From contig JACKIN010000001.1 of NCBI GenBank assembly GCA_020638495.1, forward strand, positions 124,001 to 188,000: a stretch of DNA of 64,000 bases, given 5' to 3'. Below are positions 12,125 through 20,331 of this stretch, one piece after another. Within the stretch, counting starts at the first letter, position 1; each line of letters starts with the position of its first letter. The stretch is from Geminicoccaceae bacterium (GTDB lineage: Bacteria > Pseudomonadota > Alphaproteobacteria > Geminicoccales > Geminicoccaceae). The translations under genes were made by a program, and so were the position numbers. Below the pieces are notes generated by a model that was given only the letters and a program-made list of their open reading frames with translations, searched no databases and was not told where the DNA came from.

Positions 12125-12132
12125 GTCGGAAG

Positions 12133-12181
12133 CCCCGAGCCCGGATCCCCGAGCCCGGATCCCCGAGCCCGGAACCCCGAA
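12133..12181. repeat. 14-bp tandem repeat, three and a half copies
   Basis: The gap between the TRAP permease and the stress-protein gene is made of tandem units CCCCGAGCCCGGAT at 12133-12146 and 12147-12160. A third copy with the last base changed lies at 12161-12174, and a half copy CCCCGAA at 12175-12181. The repeats end immediately before the AAGGAGA ribosome-binding site. Copy number may vary between strains and change the spacing of the two genes; that is inference. Confidence 0.8.
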
Positions 12182-12194
12182 AAGGAGACTGTCC

Positions 12195-12620
12195 GTGTTT
12201 CGCGACATCCTGGTCACCGTCGATCCCGACAGCCCGGAATCCTACGCCCGGGCCCTGCCGCAGGCGGTCGAGCTCGCCCGGACGCACGGTGCGACGCTCC
12301 ACGTGATGACGGTGGTGCCGGATTTCGGCTCGAGCATGGTGGCGAGCTTCTTTCCGGCGGGCTTCGAGAAGAAGGCGCTCGGCCGCGCCGAGGAGGCGCT
12401 CCTCGAGCTGACCGGCACGCATGTGCCAGTGGAGCTCGAGCACCAGATCGTCGTGGCGCACGGCCGGATCTATCAGGAGATCTGCCGCGTCGCCGAGGAG
12501 GTGAAGGCCGATCTCGTCGTCATGGCCTCGCACAAGCCGGCCGCCCGCGACAAGTTCGTCGCCCCCAATGCCCAGCAGGTGCTGCAGCGCACGTCGGCCT
12601 CGGTGCTGATCGTCCGCTAG
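12195..12620 (+). CDS. Universal stress protein (UspA family), TRAP-associated
   Basis: A 141-residue single-domain UspA protein, starting FRDILVTVDPDSPESYARALP and ending QVLQRTSASVLIVR, the typical last strand. The nucleotide-loop region is VVMASHKPAARDKFVAPNA, lacking a clean G-x2-G-x9-G-S/T, so ATP binding is uncertain. GTG 12195 follows AAGGAGACTGTCC. Single Usp proteins encoded after TRAP permeases, such as TeaD in Halomonas, can modulate transport; the position here suggests the same. Its TAG stop overlaps the stop of a small convergent frame in a shared CTAG. Confidence 0.88.
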   Translation: MFRDILVTVDPDSPESYARALPQAVELARTHGATLHVMTVVPDFGSSMVASFFPAGFEKKALGRAEEALLELTGTHVPVELEHQIVVAHGRIYQEICRVAEEVKADLVVMASHKPAARDKFVAPNAQQVLQRTSASVLIVR

Positions 12621-12721
12621 GACCAGACCAGCCAGGCCACGAGGGCGTGGATCGCGAGCATCAAGACGCACCACCAGAGGAGCGCCGGGAGGGGGCTCTC
12701 CTTTCGCCGCTCGTTGGGCAC
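12617..12721 (-). CDS. Candidate 34-residue single-pass membrane protein
   Basis: A short frame starts at GTG 12721, ten bases after GAGGAG on the minus strand. It encodes a charged N-terminus (PNERRKES) followed by one hydrophobic segment, LPALLWWCVLMLAIHALVAW, and ends at TAG. It is convergent with the stress-protein gene and shares its stop tetranucleotide CTAG, as two other genes do at 42559-42562. Codon use is GC3-rich. I do not recognise a family. It may instead be a chance frame, since the evidence is only the ribosome site, the hydrophobic pattern and the position. Confidence 0.35.
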   Translation of the reverse strand: MPNERRKESPLPALLWWCVLMLAIHALVAWLVWS

Positions 12722-12919
12722 TTCGTCGCCGCTCCTCGACCTCTGCCGTCTTGCAGGACGGCCAGAACTCAACAGCTGCGCCGCGATGGCGCGACCGCAA
12801 TCGGGATCCGGCGCTGTGCGTACCATCGAGCGAAAGCAGGCATGCGTGGCCATCGTGGGAATGGCCTCCTGAAGGAGGTGCTGGTCCGATCGGGGCAGAT
12901 GCAGGCGAGGCGACACGGC

Positions 12920-14500
12920 TCAGGCATGGCCCAGGCGGCGGGTCAGGTGAGCGGCGAGGCGCAGGGTCAGCATCACCAGGTTGAGCGTCGGATGCTGGCT
13001 GCCGGACGTCGGGAAGACCGAGCTGCCGGCAATGTAGAGGTCGGTCATGCCGTGCACCCGGCAGTCCGGGTCGACCACGCCCGTTCGCGGGCTGTGGCTC
13101 ATGCGCGTGGCACCCATGTGATGCGCGCTGTTACCGTGCGGCGGGAAGGGCAGGTTCTCGTCGATCACCCAGGGGGCGAGCACAGCCCGGCCGAGGCCGC
13201 GCGCGGCGAGGTGGTCGGCGAGGTGGCGGGCGAAGCGGCGGACCGTTCGTCGGTCGGTCTCGCCGAGGCGCCAGTCGACCCTGGCGCGCGGTCGGCCGAA
13301 CGCATCGACCGCTTGATCGAGGGTGATCCGGCTCGCCGGGTCAGGGCACTGCTCGATGAGCGTGCTCACGGTCAGCCGGCCGGTCTCGGGTGCCAGCCAG
13401 CCGAGCTTGACCAGCGATTCGTGGACGAGGCCGGGCAGATCGCCGAGCATTTCCCCGCCGTCCCGGATCAGCGAGGCATCGAGCTGGCCGTGGCCGAGCT
13501 TGCGCTGCAGCCGCCGGGCGGCCCGAAAGCCGGGCGGCCCGAACTGGCCGTCGCTGTAGAAGGCCGCGTCGACGGCGGTTGCTTCCAGCGCCTCCTGCCC
13601 GGCCCGGTTGAGATGCAGGAGCCCCTCGATGTGGCCGTGCGCCGGCGTGTCCCGGTCATGCAGCAGTTCCGGCAGGCGGGCGCCCTCGGCCAGCGACAGC
13701 TGCAGCGGCTCGAAGATCGGATGGCCCATGAAGTGGCGGCCGACCTGGTCGTGCCGGTTGCCGATGCCGGCCGCGAGCTGGCGGCGGCAGGCGAGCAGGA
13801 GGCGGGCGTTCTCGATCCCGCCCATGGCCAGCACGGTGACCTTCGGCCGCAAGCGCAGGGTCTTGCCGGGCCGGCTCCTGAGGTCCAGCCATTGGATCCG
13901 GTCGAGCGAGGGGGCGAGCTCGATGTCGACGAGATCGGCGTCGAGCAGCAGCGTCAGGTCGGCCCTCGCGGCGAGCTCGGTCCGCCAGCGCTCGCCCATG
14001 CGGGTCGGCGGGCTGAAGCGCCAGACGGCCGGGGTGAGCGTCGGCCCGCCGAGGGCCTGGGCCGCGGCGTCGCTGTCGGCCGGCGCGTCCCAGGGCTCGT
14101 CCGGCGGCCGGTCGATCTCGAGCAGCCGGCAGGCGGCAGCGAGGTGGCGGCGCAGCTCGCCCGCCTCGAGCGGCCAGGCGGGCAGGCCGAGCCAGGGCCG
14201 CGCCGCGAGCGCCTCGGCGTCGAGCGGCCGCGAGCGGCCGCCCCAGTGGTTGGTCGAGCCGCCGAGCTGGCGCAGTCTCGTGGTCTCGGGGTCGAGCGGC
14301 AGGTTGCCGATGGAGCTGCCGGCACAGAAGGACTGGTGCCACGGCTCGAACGCCTCGTCGCCGGCCTCGGCGAGGACGATCTCCAGGCCGCTCCCGGCGA
14401 GGCCGAGTGCGAGGCCGAGCCCGGCCGCACCGCCACCGACGATGGCGAGATCGCAGGGGCGATCGCCACCGGTTTCGAGGGAATCGAGGGCGACGAGCAT
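12920..14500 (-). CDS. GMC-family FAD-dependent oxidoreductase
   Basis: A 526-residue oxidoreductase with the N-terminal FAD-binding loop CDLAIVGGGAAGLGLALGL. It has LRQLGGSTNHWGGRSRPLD over the flavin and a C-terminal active-site segment NSAHHMGATRMS with two histidines. SGSQHPTLNLVMLTLRLA closes the fold. The pattern fits the branch of GMC enzymes near the large subunits of sugar/gluconate dehydrogenases, which oxidise alcohols or polyols. No cytochrome or small subunit is adjacent. ATG 14500 is preferred over TTG 14542 because the likely promoter start lies near 14534. It lies downstream of the aldo/keto reductase. Confidence 0.87.
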   Translation of the reverse strand: MLVALDSLETGGDRPCDLAIVGGGAAGLGLALGLAGSGLEIVLAEAGDEAFEPWHQSFCAGSSIGNLPLDPETTRLRQLGGSTNHWGGRSRPLDAEALAARPWLGLPAWPLEAGELRRHLAAACRLLEIDRPPDEPWDAPADSDAAAQALGGPTLTPAVWRFSPPTRMGERWRTELAARADLTLLLDADLVDIELAPSLDRIQWLDLRSRPGKTLRLRPKVTVLAMGGIENARLLLACRRQLAAGIGNRHDQVGRHFMGHPIFEPLQLSLAEGARLPELLHDRDTPAHGHIEGLLHLNRAGQEALEATAVDAAFYSDGQFGPPGFRAARRLQRKLGHGQLDASLIRDGGEMLGDLPGLVHESLVKLGWLAPETGRLTVSTLIEQCPDPASRITLDQAVDAFGRPRARVDWRLGETDRRTVRRFARHLADHLAARGLGRAVLAPWVIDENLPFPPHGNSAHHMGATRMSHSPRTGVVDPDCRVHGMTDLYIAGSSVFPTSGSQHPTLNLVMLTLRLAAHLTRRLGHA

Positions 14501-14540
14501 GGCGCGTGGACCGGGTGCGGGGCTGGAATCCCTGCCCAAC

Positions 14541-14569
14541 AAGATAGAATGAAATTAGCCCATAATCAA
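14541..14569 (-). promoter_or_regulatory. Candidate promoter of the GMC oxidoreductase gene
   Basis: The only AT-rich patch in this area (14541-14577) holds, on the minus strand, TTGATT (14564-14569) and TATCTT (14541-14546) with a 17-base spacer. Each hexamer is a good match to the sigma-70 consensus. Transcription would begin near 14534, upstream of ATG 14500 but downstream of the alternative TTG 14542. This would give the gene its own transcript, separate from the aldo/keto reductase upstream. Confidence 0.45.
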
Positions 14570-14577
14570 CTATAAGG

Positions 14578-15591
14578 CTAGAGCGTCAGCGGGGTCTCCC
14601 GCGCGATCAGCCCGGCCGTGGCCAGCTCCTGCCAGAGCGCCGGCGGGATCGGCAGGGCCATCAGCGCGAGGTTCCGTTCGACCTCCGTCGCCGAGCGGCA
14701 GCCGGTGACGACGCTCGCGATGGCCGGATGCGAGGCGGAGAACTGCAGGGCGGCGGCGGCGAGCGGGACGTTGTGGGCGGCACAGATGGCCTCGATCCTG
14801 CTTGTGCGCTCGACGATTTCGGTGTCGGCCGGGGCGTAGAAGAAGGTGGCGCCGGCCTTCGCACCGGTGGCGAGGATGCCCGAGTTGAAGGGGCCGGCGA
14901 GGAGGACGCCGATGCCCTCGGCGGCGCAGTAGGGGAGGAAGTCCTTGAGGGCGGTGTGATCGAGGAGGGTATAGCGGCCGGCCAGCATGAAGCAGTCGAA
15001 GCGGCCGCGTGCCGCGAGGTCGAGGCAGGCCCGGCTGTCATTGACGCCGACGCCGATCGCCTTGATGTCGCCTGAATTGCGCAACTCGTCGAGGGCGCGA
15101 TACGCGCCCGCCATCGCCTCGTCGAGGCGGCGGGGCAGGTCGGCGCCGTGCCAGCGCGGGCTCAAATCGTGGATCAGGGCGATGTCGATCGCGGCGAGGT
15201 CGAGGCGCTGCCGGCTGTCCTCGAGCGAGCGCATGGTACCGTCATAGGAGTAGTCGAAGACCGCCTCGAACGGCAGGCTCTCGGCGAAGGGGGCGATGTC
15301 GGGCGCCGGCCCGCGCCGCGGCCGCAGCAGCCTGCCGACCTTGGTCGAGAGGACGTAGCGCTCGCGCGGCACGTCCTGCAGGGCCCGGCCGAGGCGGTGC
15401 TCGGCGAGGCCGAAGCCGTAGAAGGGTGCGGTGTCGAGATAGCGCACACCCTGGTCGAGGGCGGCCGTGACTGTCGCGGCCACGGCGGCGTCGGTGTTCG
15501 CCTCGTGCAGCCCGCCGAAGGGCGTGCCGCCGAGGCCGAGGCGGCTGAGCTCGAGCCCGGCCGCCTCGAGACGCCCCTTCGGCGCCGTCAC
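14578..15591 (-). CDS. Aldo/keto reductase, D-threo-aldose/L-fucose dehydrogenase-like
   Basis: A 337-residue NAD(P)-dependent TIM-barrel enzyme. The catalytic tetrad positions are visible: D and Y in DTAPFYGFGLAEHRLG, K in STKVGRLL, and H in IALIHDLSP. The N-terminal LSRLGLGGTPFGGL and PFEAVFDYSYDGTMRSLEDS resemble D-threo-aldose 1-dehydrogenase, L-fucose dehydrogenase and pyridoxal 4-dehydrogenase. Start GTG 15591 overlaps the stop of the upstream reductase gene by four bases (GTGA), so the two are translationally coupled. Together with the LacI-linked importer upstream, it probably acts on a sugar-derived aldehyde or lactol; the substrate is inferred. Confidence 0.85.
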   Translation of the reverse strand: MTAPKGRLEAAGLELSRLGLGGTPFGGLHEANTDAAVAATVTAALDQGVRYLDTAPFYGFGLAEHRLGRALQDVPRERYVLSTKVGRLLRPRRGPAPDIAPFAESLPFEAVFDYSYDGTMRSLEDSRQRLDLAAIDIALIHDLSPRWHGADLPRRLDEAMAGAYRALDELRNSGDIKAIGVGVNDSRACLDLAARGRFDCFMLAGRYTLLDHTALKDFLPYCAAEGIGVLLAGPFNSGILATGAKAGATFFYAPADTEIVERTSRIEAICAAHNVPLAAAALQFSASHPAIASVVTGCRSATEVERNLALMALPIPPALWQELATAGLIARETPLTL

Positions 15592-16502
15592 GACGCACCG
15601 GCGGCCGGCAGCCGCACCTCGACGCCGGCCTGTTGCTCGAAGAGCTTGAGGAGCGCGCCGACATCCTCGCGCGCCATGCCGGCCTCGCTCGCCCGGCCGA
15701 GCAGGTCGAGCGTCACGGCGCCGACCGGCGAATCGACGCCGAGCTCGGCCGCCAGCGCCTGGGCGAGGCGGACGTCCTTCTGGGCCAGGGCCACCATGAA
15801 GCCCGGGGTGAAGTCGCCGAGCAGCGACTTCTTCGGCATGTTGATGGAGAGATGGGCGTTGGCGGCCATGGTGGTGCCCATCACCTCGCGCATCAGGTCG
15901 AGGGAGAGCCCGGCCTTGGTGCCGGTGACCAGCGCCTCGGACACGGCGCCGATGATGGTGGCGGCGAGGCGGTTGTTGACGAGCTTGATGGTCTCGCCGG
16001 CGCCGAGATCGCCGCAGTGGAAGAGGGTGTCGCCCATGCACATGAGGACGGGGCGGGCGCGCTCGACCTGGGCCGCGTCGCCGCCGGCCATCAGGGTCAG
16101 CGTGCCGGCGACGGCGTGGTCCTGGGTCTTGCCGACGGGGCAGTCGATCAGGTGCAGGCCGCGTTTCGCGTAGGCCTCGCCGATCCGCCGCGTGGTGGAG
16201 GGGGCGATGGTGCTCATGTCGACGTGGAGGGCATCCTGGCCGAGCCCCTCGGCGATGCCGTCCGGCCCGAGCGCCACCTTCTCCACGTCAGGCCCGTCGG
16301 GCAGCATGGTGATGACGATATCAGCCGCTGCCGCCACCTCACGGGGGGAGCCGGCGGCGGTGGCGCCCCTGGCCACCAGAGCATCGACGGCGCCCTGGTC
16401 GACGTCGTGCACGACCAGCCGGTGGCCCTTCTTCATGATGTTCAGCGCCATCGGCCGGCCCATGAAGCCGAGGCCGATGAAGCCCACGGTGGTCGCGGTC
16501 AT
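15588..16502 (-). CDS. 3-hydroxyisobutyrate-dehydrogenase-family reductase, sulfolactaldehyde-reductase-like
   Basis: A 304-residue NAD(P)-dependent beta-hydroxyacid dehydrogenase. The Rossmann loop is GFIGLGFMGRPMA. The catalytic lysine region is TIKLVNNRLAA. The substrate loop reads DCPVGKTQDHAVAGTLTLMAGG rather than the APVSGG of tartronate-semialdehyde reductases. From memory this is closer to YihU, the sulfolactaldehyde reductase, which reads PVGRT at the same place; the exact substrate is inference. ATG 16502 follows AAGGAAG. It is separated from the upstream binding-protein gene by 81 bp with a hairpin, and is coupled to the aldo/keto reductase gene downstream. Confidence 0.85.
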   Translation of the reverse strand: MTATTVGFIGLGFMGRPMALNIMKKGHRLVVHDVDQGAVDALVARGATAAGSPREVAAAADIVITMLPDGPDVEKVALGPDGIAEGLGQDALHVDMSTIAPSTTRRIGEAYAKRGLHLIDCPVGKTQDHAVAGTLTLMAGGDAAQVERARPVLMCMGDTLFHCGDLGAGETIKLVNNRLAATIIGAVSEALVTGTKAGLSLDLMREVMGTTMAANAHLSINMPKKSLLGDFTPGFMVALAQKDVRLAQALAAELGVDSPVGAVTLDLLGRASEAGMAREDVGALLKLFEQQAGVEVRLPAAGAS

Positions 16503-16530
16503 TTCTTCTTCCTTGTGCGAGCGGGGAGGT

Positions 16531-16557
16531 GTGGCGCGGAGACGGGCCCCGCGCCAC
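16531..16557. terminator. Hairpin between ABC binding protein and downstream reductase
   Basis: A perfect 9-bp inverted repeat (16531-16539 with 16549-16557; arm GTGGCGCGG) with a 9-base loop lies between the stop of the NitT/TauT-type binding protein and the reductase start. On the minus strand no T-run follows, so it more likely limits read-through or protects the 3' end of the binding-protein message than ends the operon outright. Confidence 0.45.
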
Positions 16558-16583
16558 CGTCAGTCGATCAGTGTCGCGGACGC

Positions 16584-17819
16584 TCAGTCACGCGCCTGCC
16601 ACTTGTCCATCTCCCAGACCGGCAGGCCGCGCAGGTCCTGCGTGTCGGCTGCCGTGAAGGCGGCCGCTTCCGGCACCTTGCCGGTCATCTCCCAGGCCTT
16701 CTGCATCAGGCCGGCGGCCGGGCGCATGGCCTCCTTGACCTGGTCCCAGGTGAGCGGCTCCTCGATCAGCCCGCCCTCGACCATGAACTGCGAGATGGCG
16801 AGCAGGGCACCGGCATCGCCTTCGGTCGGCCAGACCCAGCCCCGGATGAAGAGCACCTCGTCCTCGACCACCTCGGCCCCCATCTCGGGCGGCAGGTTCC
16901 AGTAGTCGGCCGAGATCTGGGAGACCTCCTCGGGCGGCATCGCCGAGAGCTCCTCGACCGCCTGCTGCTGGGCGGCGATGAAGGCGGTCACGACGTCGGG
17001 ATGGGCGTCGAGCACCGAATTCTGCACGACCCAGAAGGAGCGGTGCAGGTAGTAGCCGTCCGGCCAGAACTGCGACTGCTCGGCCGAGGGCAGGAGGTGG
17101 CCGGCGCCTTCGCCGGCCGGGCCGCTGTAGCCGGGCTCGGTGTAGCCGAAGGAGTTGACGATGCCGACGATGCCGAGCTCGTCCTGCGCCTTCAGGTAGA
17201 AGGGCGAGATGACGATGGCGGCATCCATGCCGGCCGGCACGGTGGCCGCCTGGGCCTGGGTCGGGGTGTTGACGATGCTGATGTCGTTGGCCGCGGGATC
17301 GCCCGAGCCTAGCTCGCCGTAGAGGATCTGCGAGAAGGCGTTGTAGGGGTCGCCGCCGAGCAGCGCGCCCACCGTCTTGCCCTTCAGGTCCTGGATGTTC
17401 TTGATGCCGCTGTTGGGGTGGGTGACGACGATGAAGCGGAGATGGCCCTCGCCGACATTGAGCACGGTCCAGGGCTGCTTCTGGGCGATGCCGCGGACGA
17501 TCGGGGTGTTGCCCCACATGCCGAAGTCGAGATTGCCGCCGACGAAGGCCTCGACCTGCGGCATGGCCGAGGGATAGTCGCGGTAGTCGACGGTGAGGTC
17601 GTAGCCGAGCTCCTTCGCCTTCGCCTCGAACAGGCCGTTCTGGATCATGTACTGGGTGATCGGCGAGTTGCCGGCGGCCCAGGGCTGGCGGCCGACCGAG
17701 ACCTCGAGCTCCTGGAGGTCCTGGGCGAAGGCGGGCAGGGGCGCTGCCGCCAGTGTCAGGGCCATGATGGTCAGGGCCCCGGTGAGCCCGATGGCCCCGC
17801 GTCTTGTCTCCCTCGTCAT
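16584..17819 (-). CDS. NitT/TauT-family ABC transporter substrate-binding protein
   Basis: A 411-residue periplasmic binding protein with signal peptide ending PLPAFAQ. It resembles the NMT1/THI5-like group that serves nitrate, taurine, alkanesulfonate and thiamine-precursor importers. It shows an initial strand LEVSVGRQPWAAGNS, then FVGGNLDFGMWGNTPIVRGIA and DLKGKTVGALLGGDPY. ATG 17819 follows GGGAGAAGCGACG. The ATPase and two permeases lie upstream on the same strand, giving a complete importer that converges on the reductase genes. The LacI regulator next door suggests a sugar-like or sulfonated carbon source; the ligand is not known. Confidence 0.9.
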   Translation of the reverse strand: MTRETRRGAIGLTGALTIMALTLAAAPLPAFAQDLQELEVSVGRQPWAAGNSPITQYMIQNGLFEAKAKELGYDLTVDYRDYPSAMPQVEAFVGGNLDFGMWGNTPIVRGIAQKQPWTVLNVGEGHLRFIVVTHPNSGIKNIQDLKGKTVGALLGGDPYNAFSQILYGELGSGDPAANDISIVNTPTQAQAATVPAGMDAAIVISPFYLKAQDELGIVGIVNSFGYTEPGYSGPAGEGAGHLLPSAEQSQFWPDGYYLHRSFWVVQNSVLDAHPDVVTAFIAAQQQAVEELSAMPPEEVSQISADYWNLPPEMGAEVVEDEVLFIRGWVWPTEGDAGALLAISQFMVEGGLIEEPLTWDQVKEAMRPAAGLMQKAWEMTGKVPEAAAFTAADTQDLRGLPVWEMDKWQARD

Positions 17820-17865
17820 CGTCGCTTCTCCCTCTTGGCTCGGTTGCCGGTGAGCTGGTCGTCCG

Positions 17866-18723
17866 TCAGTCGCGCGCCCCGCCTGCCGATCCGGCAGCGG
17901 TGGCGGCGCGATAGACCTCGTCGCGAATCAGGTTCCAGATGGCCTGCGAGAGCGCCTGGAACTCGGGCCGCGTGCGCGTCGCGTCGGTGCGCGGCCGCGG
18001 CAGGCCGACGTCCAGGACCTCGATGATGCGGCCGGGGTGGGCGCTCATCACCACCACCCGGTCGGAGAGGAAGACGGCCTCGTCGATGGCGTGGGTGATG
18101 AAGACGACGGTGCGGCGCTCGGCGCGGTTGCCGGTCTCGCCCCAGATGCGCAGGAGCTCCTCCTGGAGGATGATCCGGGTCTGCGCGTCGAGGGCGGCGA
18201 AGGGCTCGTCCATCAAGAGCACGTCGGGCTCGTTGGCGACGAGCCGGGCGATGCCGCAGCGCTGGCGCATGCCGCCGGAGAGCTCGTGCGGGTATTTCTG
18301 CTCGGAGCCGCCGAGGCCGACGAGCTCGACGCAGCGCGCCACCCGGCGGCGCCGCTCGGCGGTGGAAAGACCCTTGCCGTGCGGCCCGTAGCGCAAGCCG
18401 AACTCGACATTCTCGAAGACGGTCTTCCAGGGGAAGAGGGCGTAGTCCTGAAAGACCATGCCGCGCTCGGCCGCCGGGCCGGTGATCGTCCGGCCGTCCA
18501 TGGCGACGGTGCCCTCGGTCGGCAGCTCGAGCCCGGCCAGCATGTTGAGGATGGTGCTCTTGCCGCAGCCCGAGGGGCCGACAATGGTCAAGAATTCGCC
18601 CGCCTCGATGGTGAGGTCGGCGGTCTCGACCGCCACCACCGTGGCACCGCTGCGCGGCACGGTGAAGGTCTTGCGCACGCCGTCGAGGCGCAGCTTGGGC
18701 CCGCTTGGTACGGGTTGGCTCAT
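17866..18723 (-). CDS. ABC transporter ATP-binding protein (NitT/TauT family)
   Basis: A 285-residue ATPase with all canonical elements. Walker A is GPSGCGKST, the Q-loop GMVFQDYALFPW, the signature LSGGMRQRCGIAR, Walker B VLLMDEPFAALD and the switch histidine VFITHAIDEA. It powers the two permeases encoded just upstream. ATG 18723 overlaps the stop of the second permease by four bases (ATGA), so the alternative start at 18765 is unlikely. The following binding-protein gene starts 46 bp downstream. Confidence 0.93.
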   Translation of the reverse strand: MSQPVPSGPKLRLDGVRKTFTVPRSGATVVAVETADLTIEAGEFLTIVGPSGCGKSTILNMLAGLELPTEGTVAMDGRTITGPAAERGMVFQDYALFPWKTVFENVEFGLRYGPHGKGLSTAERRRRVARCVELVGLGGSEQKYPHELSGGMRQRCGIARLVANEPDVLLMDEPFAALDAQTRIILQEELLRIWGETGNRAERRTVVFITHAIDEAVFLSDRVVVMSAHPGRIIEVLDVGLPRPRTDATRTRPEFQALSQAIWNLIRDEVYRAATAAGSAGGARD

Positions 18724-19499
18724 CGGTATTGCTCCGCCCAGGGCATCAGCCAGCGCTGCAGCCATCTGAGGCCGTGATCGATGGCGAGGGCGACGAGGCC
18801 CACGGCGATCATGCAGACGACGATGCTGTCGAGCTCGATATAGTAGGCATAGAAGACGAACATCATTTCACCGACCCCGCCACTGCCGCCGCCGCCGCCC
18901 TTCGAGCCGACGGCGAGCTCGGCCGCGATGATCGACATCCAGGCGAGGCCCATGGCGAGCCGCACGCCGATGAAGATGGAGGGCAGGGCCGCCGGCAGGA
19001 CGACGGTGCGCAGGATGGTGAGCTGCGGCACGCCGAGCGTCTGGGCCGCCTGGACGAGGCGACGCTCGACCCCCTTCACCCCGGCGATGGTGTTGACGAT
19101 CATCGGGAAGAAGGCGGCGTAGGCGACGATGAAGACCGCCGCCGGCGTGCCGGTGCCGAGCCAGAGGATGGCGAGCGGCAAAAGGGCGATCGGGGCCACC
19201 GGGCGAAAGCTCTCGATGATCGGGTCGAGATTGCGCTCGACCGGGCGAAAGAAGCCCATGAGCAGGCCGAGGACGAGGGCGATGCTGCCGGCGACGAGAA
19301 AGCCGAGGCCGACCCGGCCGAGGCTCTGCAGGAGGGCCATGGGCAGGCGGCCGCTGGCGATCAGATCGACTGCCGAAGCCAGCACGTCGAGCGGAACGGG
19401 GGCGCGGCTGCGCGCCGGCAGGGTCATGCCCCAGAGCTGCCAGAGGACCAGCAGGCCGAGCGGCAGGATGAAATAGCGGGGCCAGCGCCGAGTGCTCAC
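18720..19499 (-). CDS. ABC transporter permease (NitT/TauT family), second subunit
   Basis: A 259-residue permease with about six membrane segments and the SsuC/TauC-type coupling region VQAAQTLGVPQLTILRTVVLPAALPSI. GTG 19499 overlaps the stop of the first permease by four bases. Odd: after the coupling loop the usual AP-GLG turn is replaced by the glycine-rich stretch GSKGGGGGSGGVGEMM, which lengthens the loop before the last helices. Both permeases are distinct in sequence, so the channel is a heterodimer, unlike the usual single TauC/SsuC. Confidence 0.9.
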   Translation of the reverse strand: MSTRRWPRYFILPLGLLVLWQLWGMTLPARSRAPVPLDVLASAVDLIASGRLPMALLQSLGRVGLGFLVAGSIALVLGLLMGFFRPVERNLDPIIESFRPVAPIALLPLAILWLGTGTPAAVFIVAYAAFFPMIVNTIAGVKGVERRLVQAAQTLGVPQLTILRTVVLPAALPSIFIGVRLAMGLAWMSIIAAELAVGSKGGGGGSGGVGEMMFVFYAYYIELDSIVVCMIAVGLVALAIDHGLRWLQRWLMPWAEQYR

Positions 19500-20302
19500 G
19501 GGTTCGCCCCGATGCCGGTGCTCCAGGGGGTGAGCCGCTGCTGCAGCCAGCGCAGCCCCCGGTCGGTGAGGTAGCCGAGCAGGCTGATGACGACGATCAC
19601 GGCGATCACCTTGGGCGTCATCAGGAGCTGGCGGTACCACTCGATGGCGAAGCCGAGGCCGCTGGGGGCGCCGATCAGCTCGGCCGCGACGAGGGACATC
19701 CAGGCGGCGCCGCCGGCGATTCGCGCACCGGTCAGGATCTGCGGCAAGGCCGAGGGGATCATGACGTGGCGGACGATGGTGCGCTGGTCGACGCCCATGG
19801 TGCGGGCGGCGCGGACCAGCGTGCGGTCGGTGGCGCGCACCCCGGCCATGGTGTTCAAGAGGAAGGGGAAGAGGGCGACATAGGTGATGATGAAGATCGG
19901 CAGCTCGTTGCCGATGCCGAAGATGAAGAGGGCGAGCGGGATCCAGGCGATGCCGGAGATCGGCCGGAGGATCTCGACCACCGGGTCGAGGAGGTCGCTG
20001 GCCCAGGGCCAGAGGCCCATGAGCAGGCCGAGCGGGATGCCGATGAGGGCGGCGAGCGCGTAGCTGAGCGCCAGGCGCCAGAGGCTGACGGCGGCGTGGA
20101 CGAGCATCTCGCCGCTGGCGATCAACCGGAAGAGCTCGTAGGCGACGCTGGTCGGCTGCGGCAGGATGACGTGATTGCCGACCCAAAGCGCGATCAGCGA
20201 CCAGATGATCGCCAGCGCGAGCAGCGACCGCAGATAGAGGAGCACGGTCGACTGGCGCCACTGCCGCCCGGGCGGTGCGCCGCTATCGGCCGCTCGCGCC
20301 AA
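19496..20302 (-). CDS. ABC transporter permease (NitT/TauT family), first subunit
   Basis: A 268-residue permease and the first gene of the importer operon. It has six predicted membrane segments and the coupling segment VRAARTMGVDQRTIVRHVMIPSALPQI, then AELIGAPSGLGFAIEW as in canonical members. The start is TTG 20302, supported by a good GGAGGGTG ribosome site; no better start exists downstream before the first helix (STVLLYLRSLLALAIIWSLI). The promoter region upstream holds the LacI-type operator at 20332-20347. Confidence 0.88.
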   Translation of the reverse strand: MARAADSGAPPGRQWRQSTVLLYLRSLLALAIIWSLIALWVGNHVILPQPTSVAYELFRLIASGEMLVHAAVSLWRLALSYALAALIGIPLGLLMGLWPWASDLLDPVVEILRPISGIAWIPLALFIFGIGNELPIFIITYVALFPFLLNTMAGVRATDRTLVRAARTMGVDQRTIVRHVMIPSALPQILTGARIAGGAAWMSLVAAELIGAPSGLGFAIEWYRQLLMTPKVIAVIVVISLLGYLTDRGLRWLQQRLTPWSTGIGANP

Positions 20303-20331
20303 ATCACCCTCCCTGATGTCGTTCTGGCTTT

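Noticed and set aside
8435..12217. A 1260-codon open frame antisense to the TAXI-TRAP genes
   Set aside because: It is rich in His, Arg, Asp and Glu repeats without any domain, and is the expected shadow of a GC3-rich gene. The sense strand encodes clear TRAP proteins.
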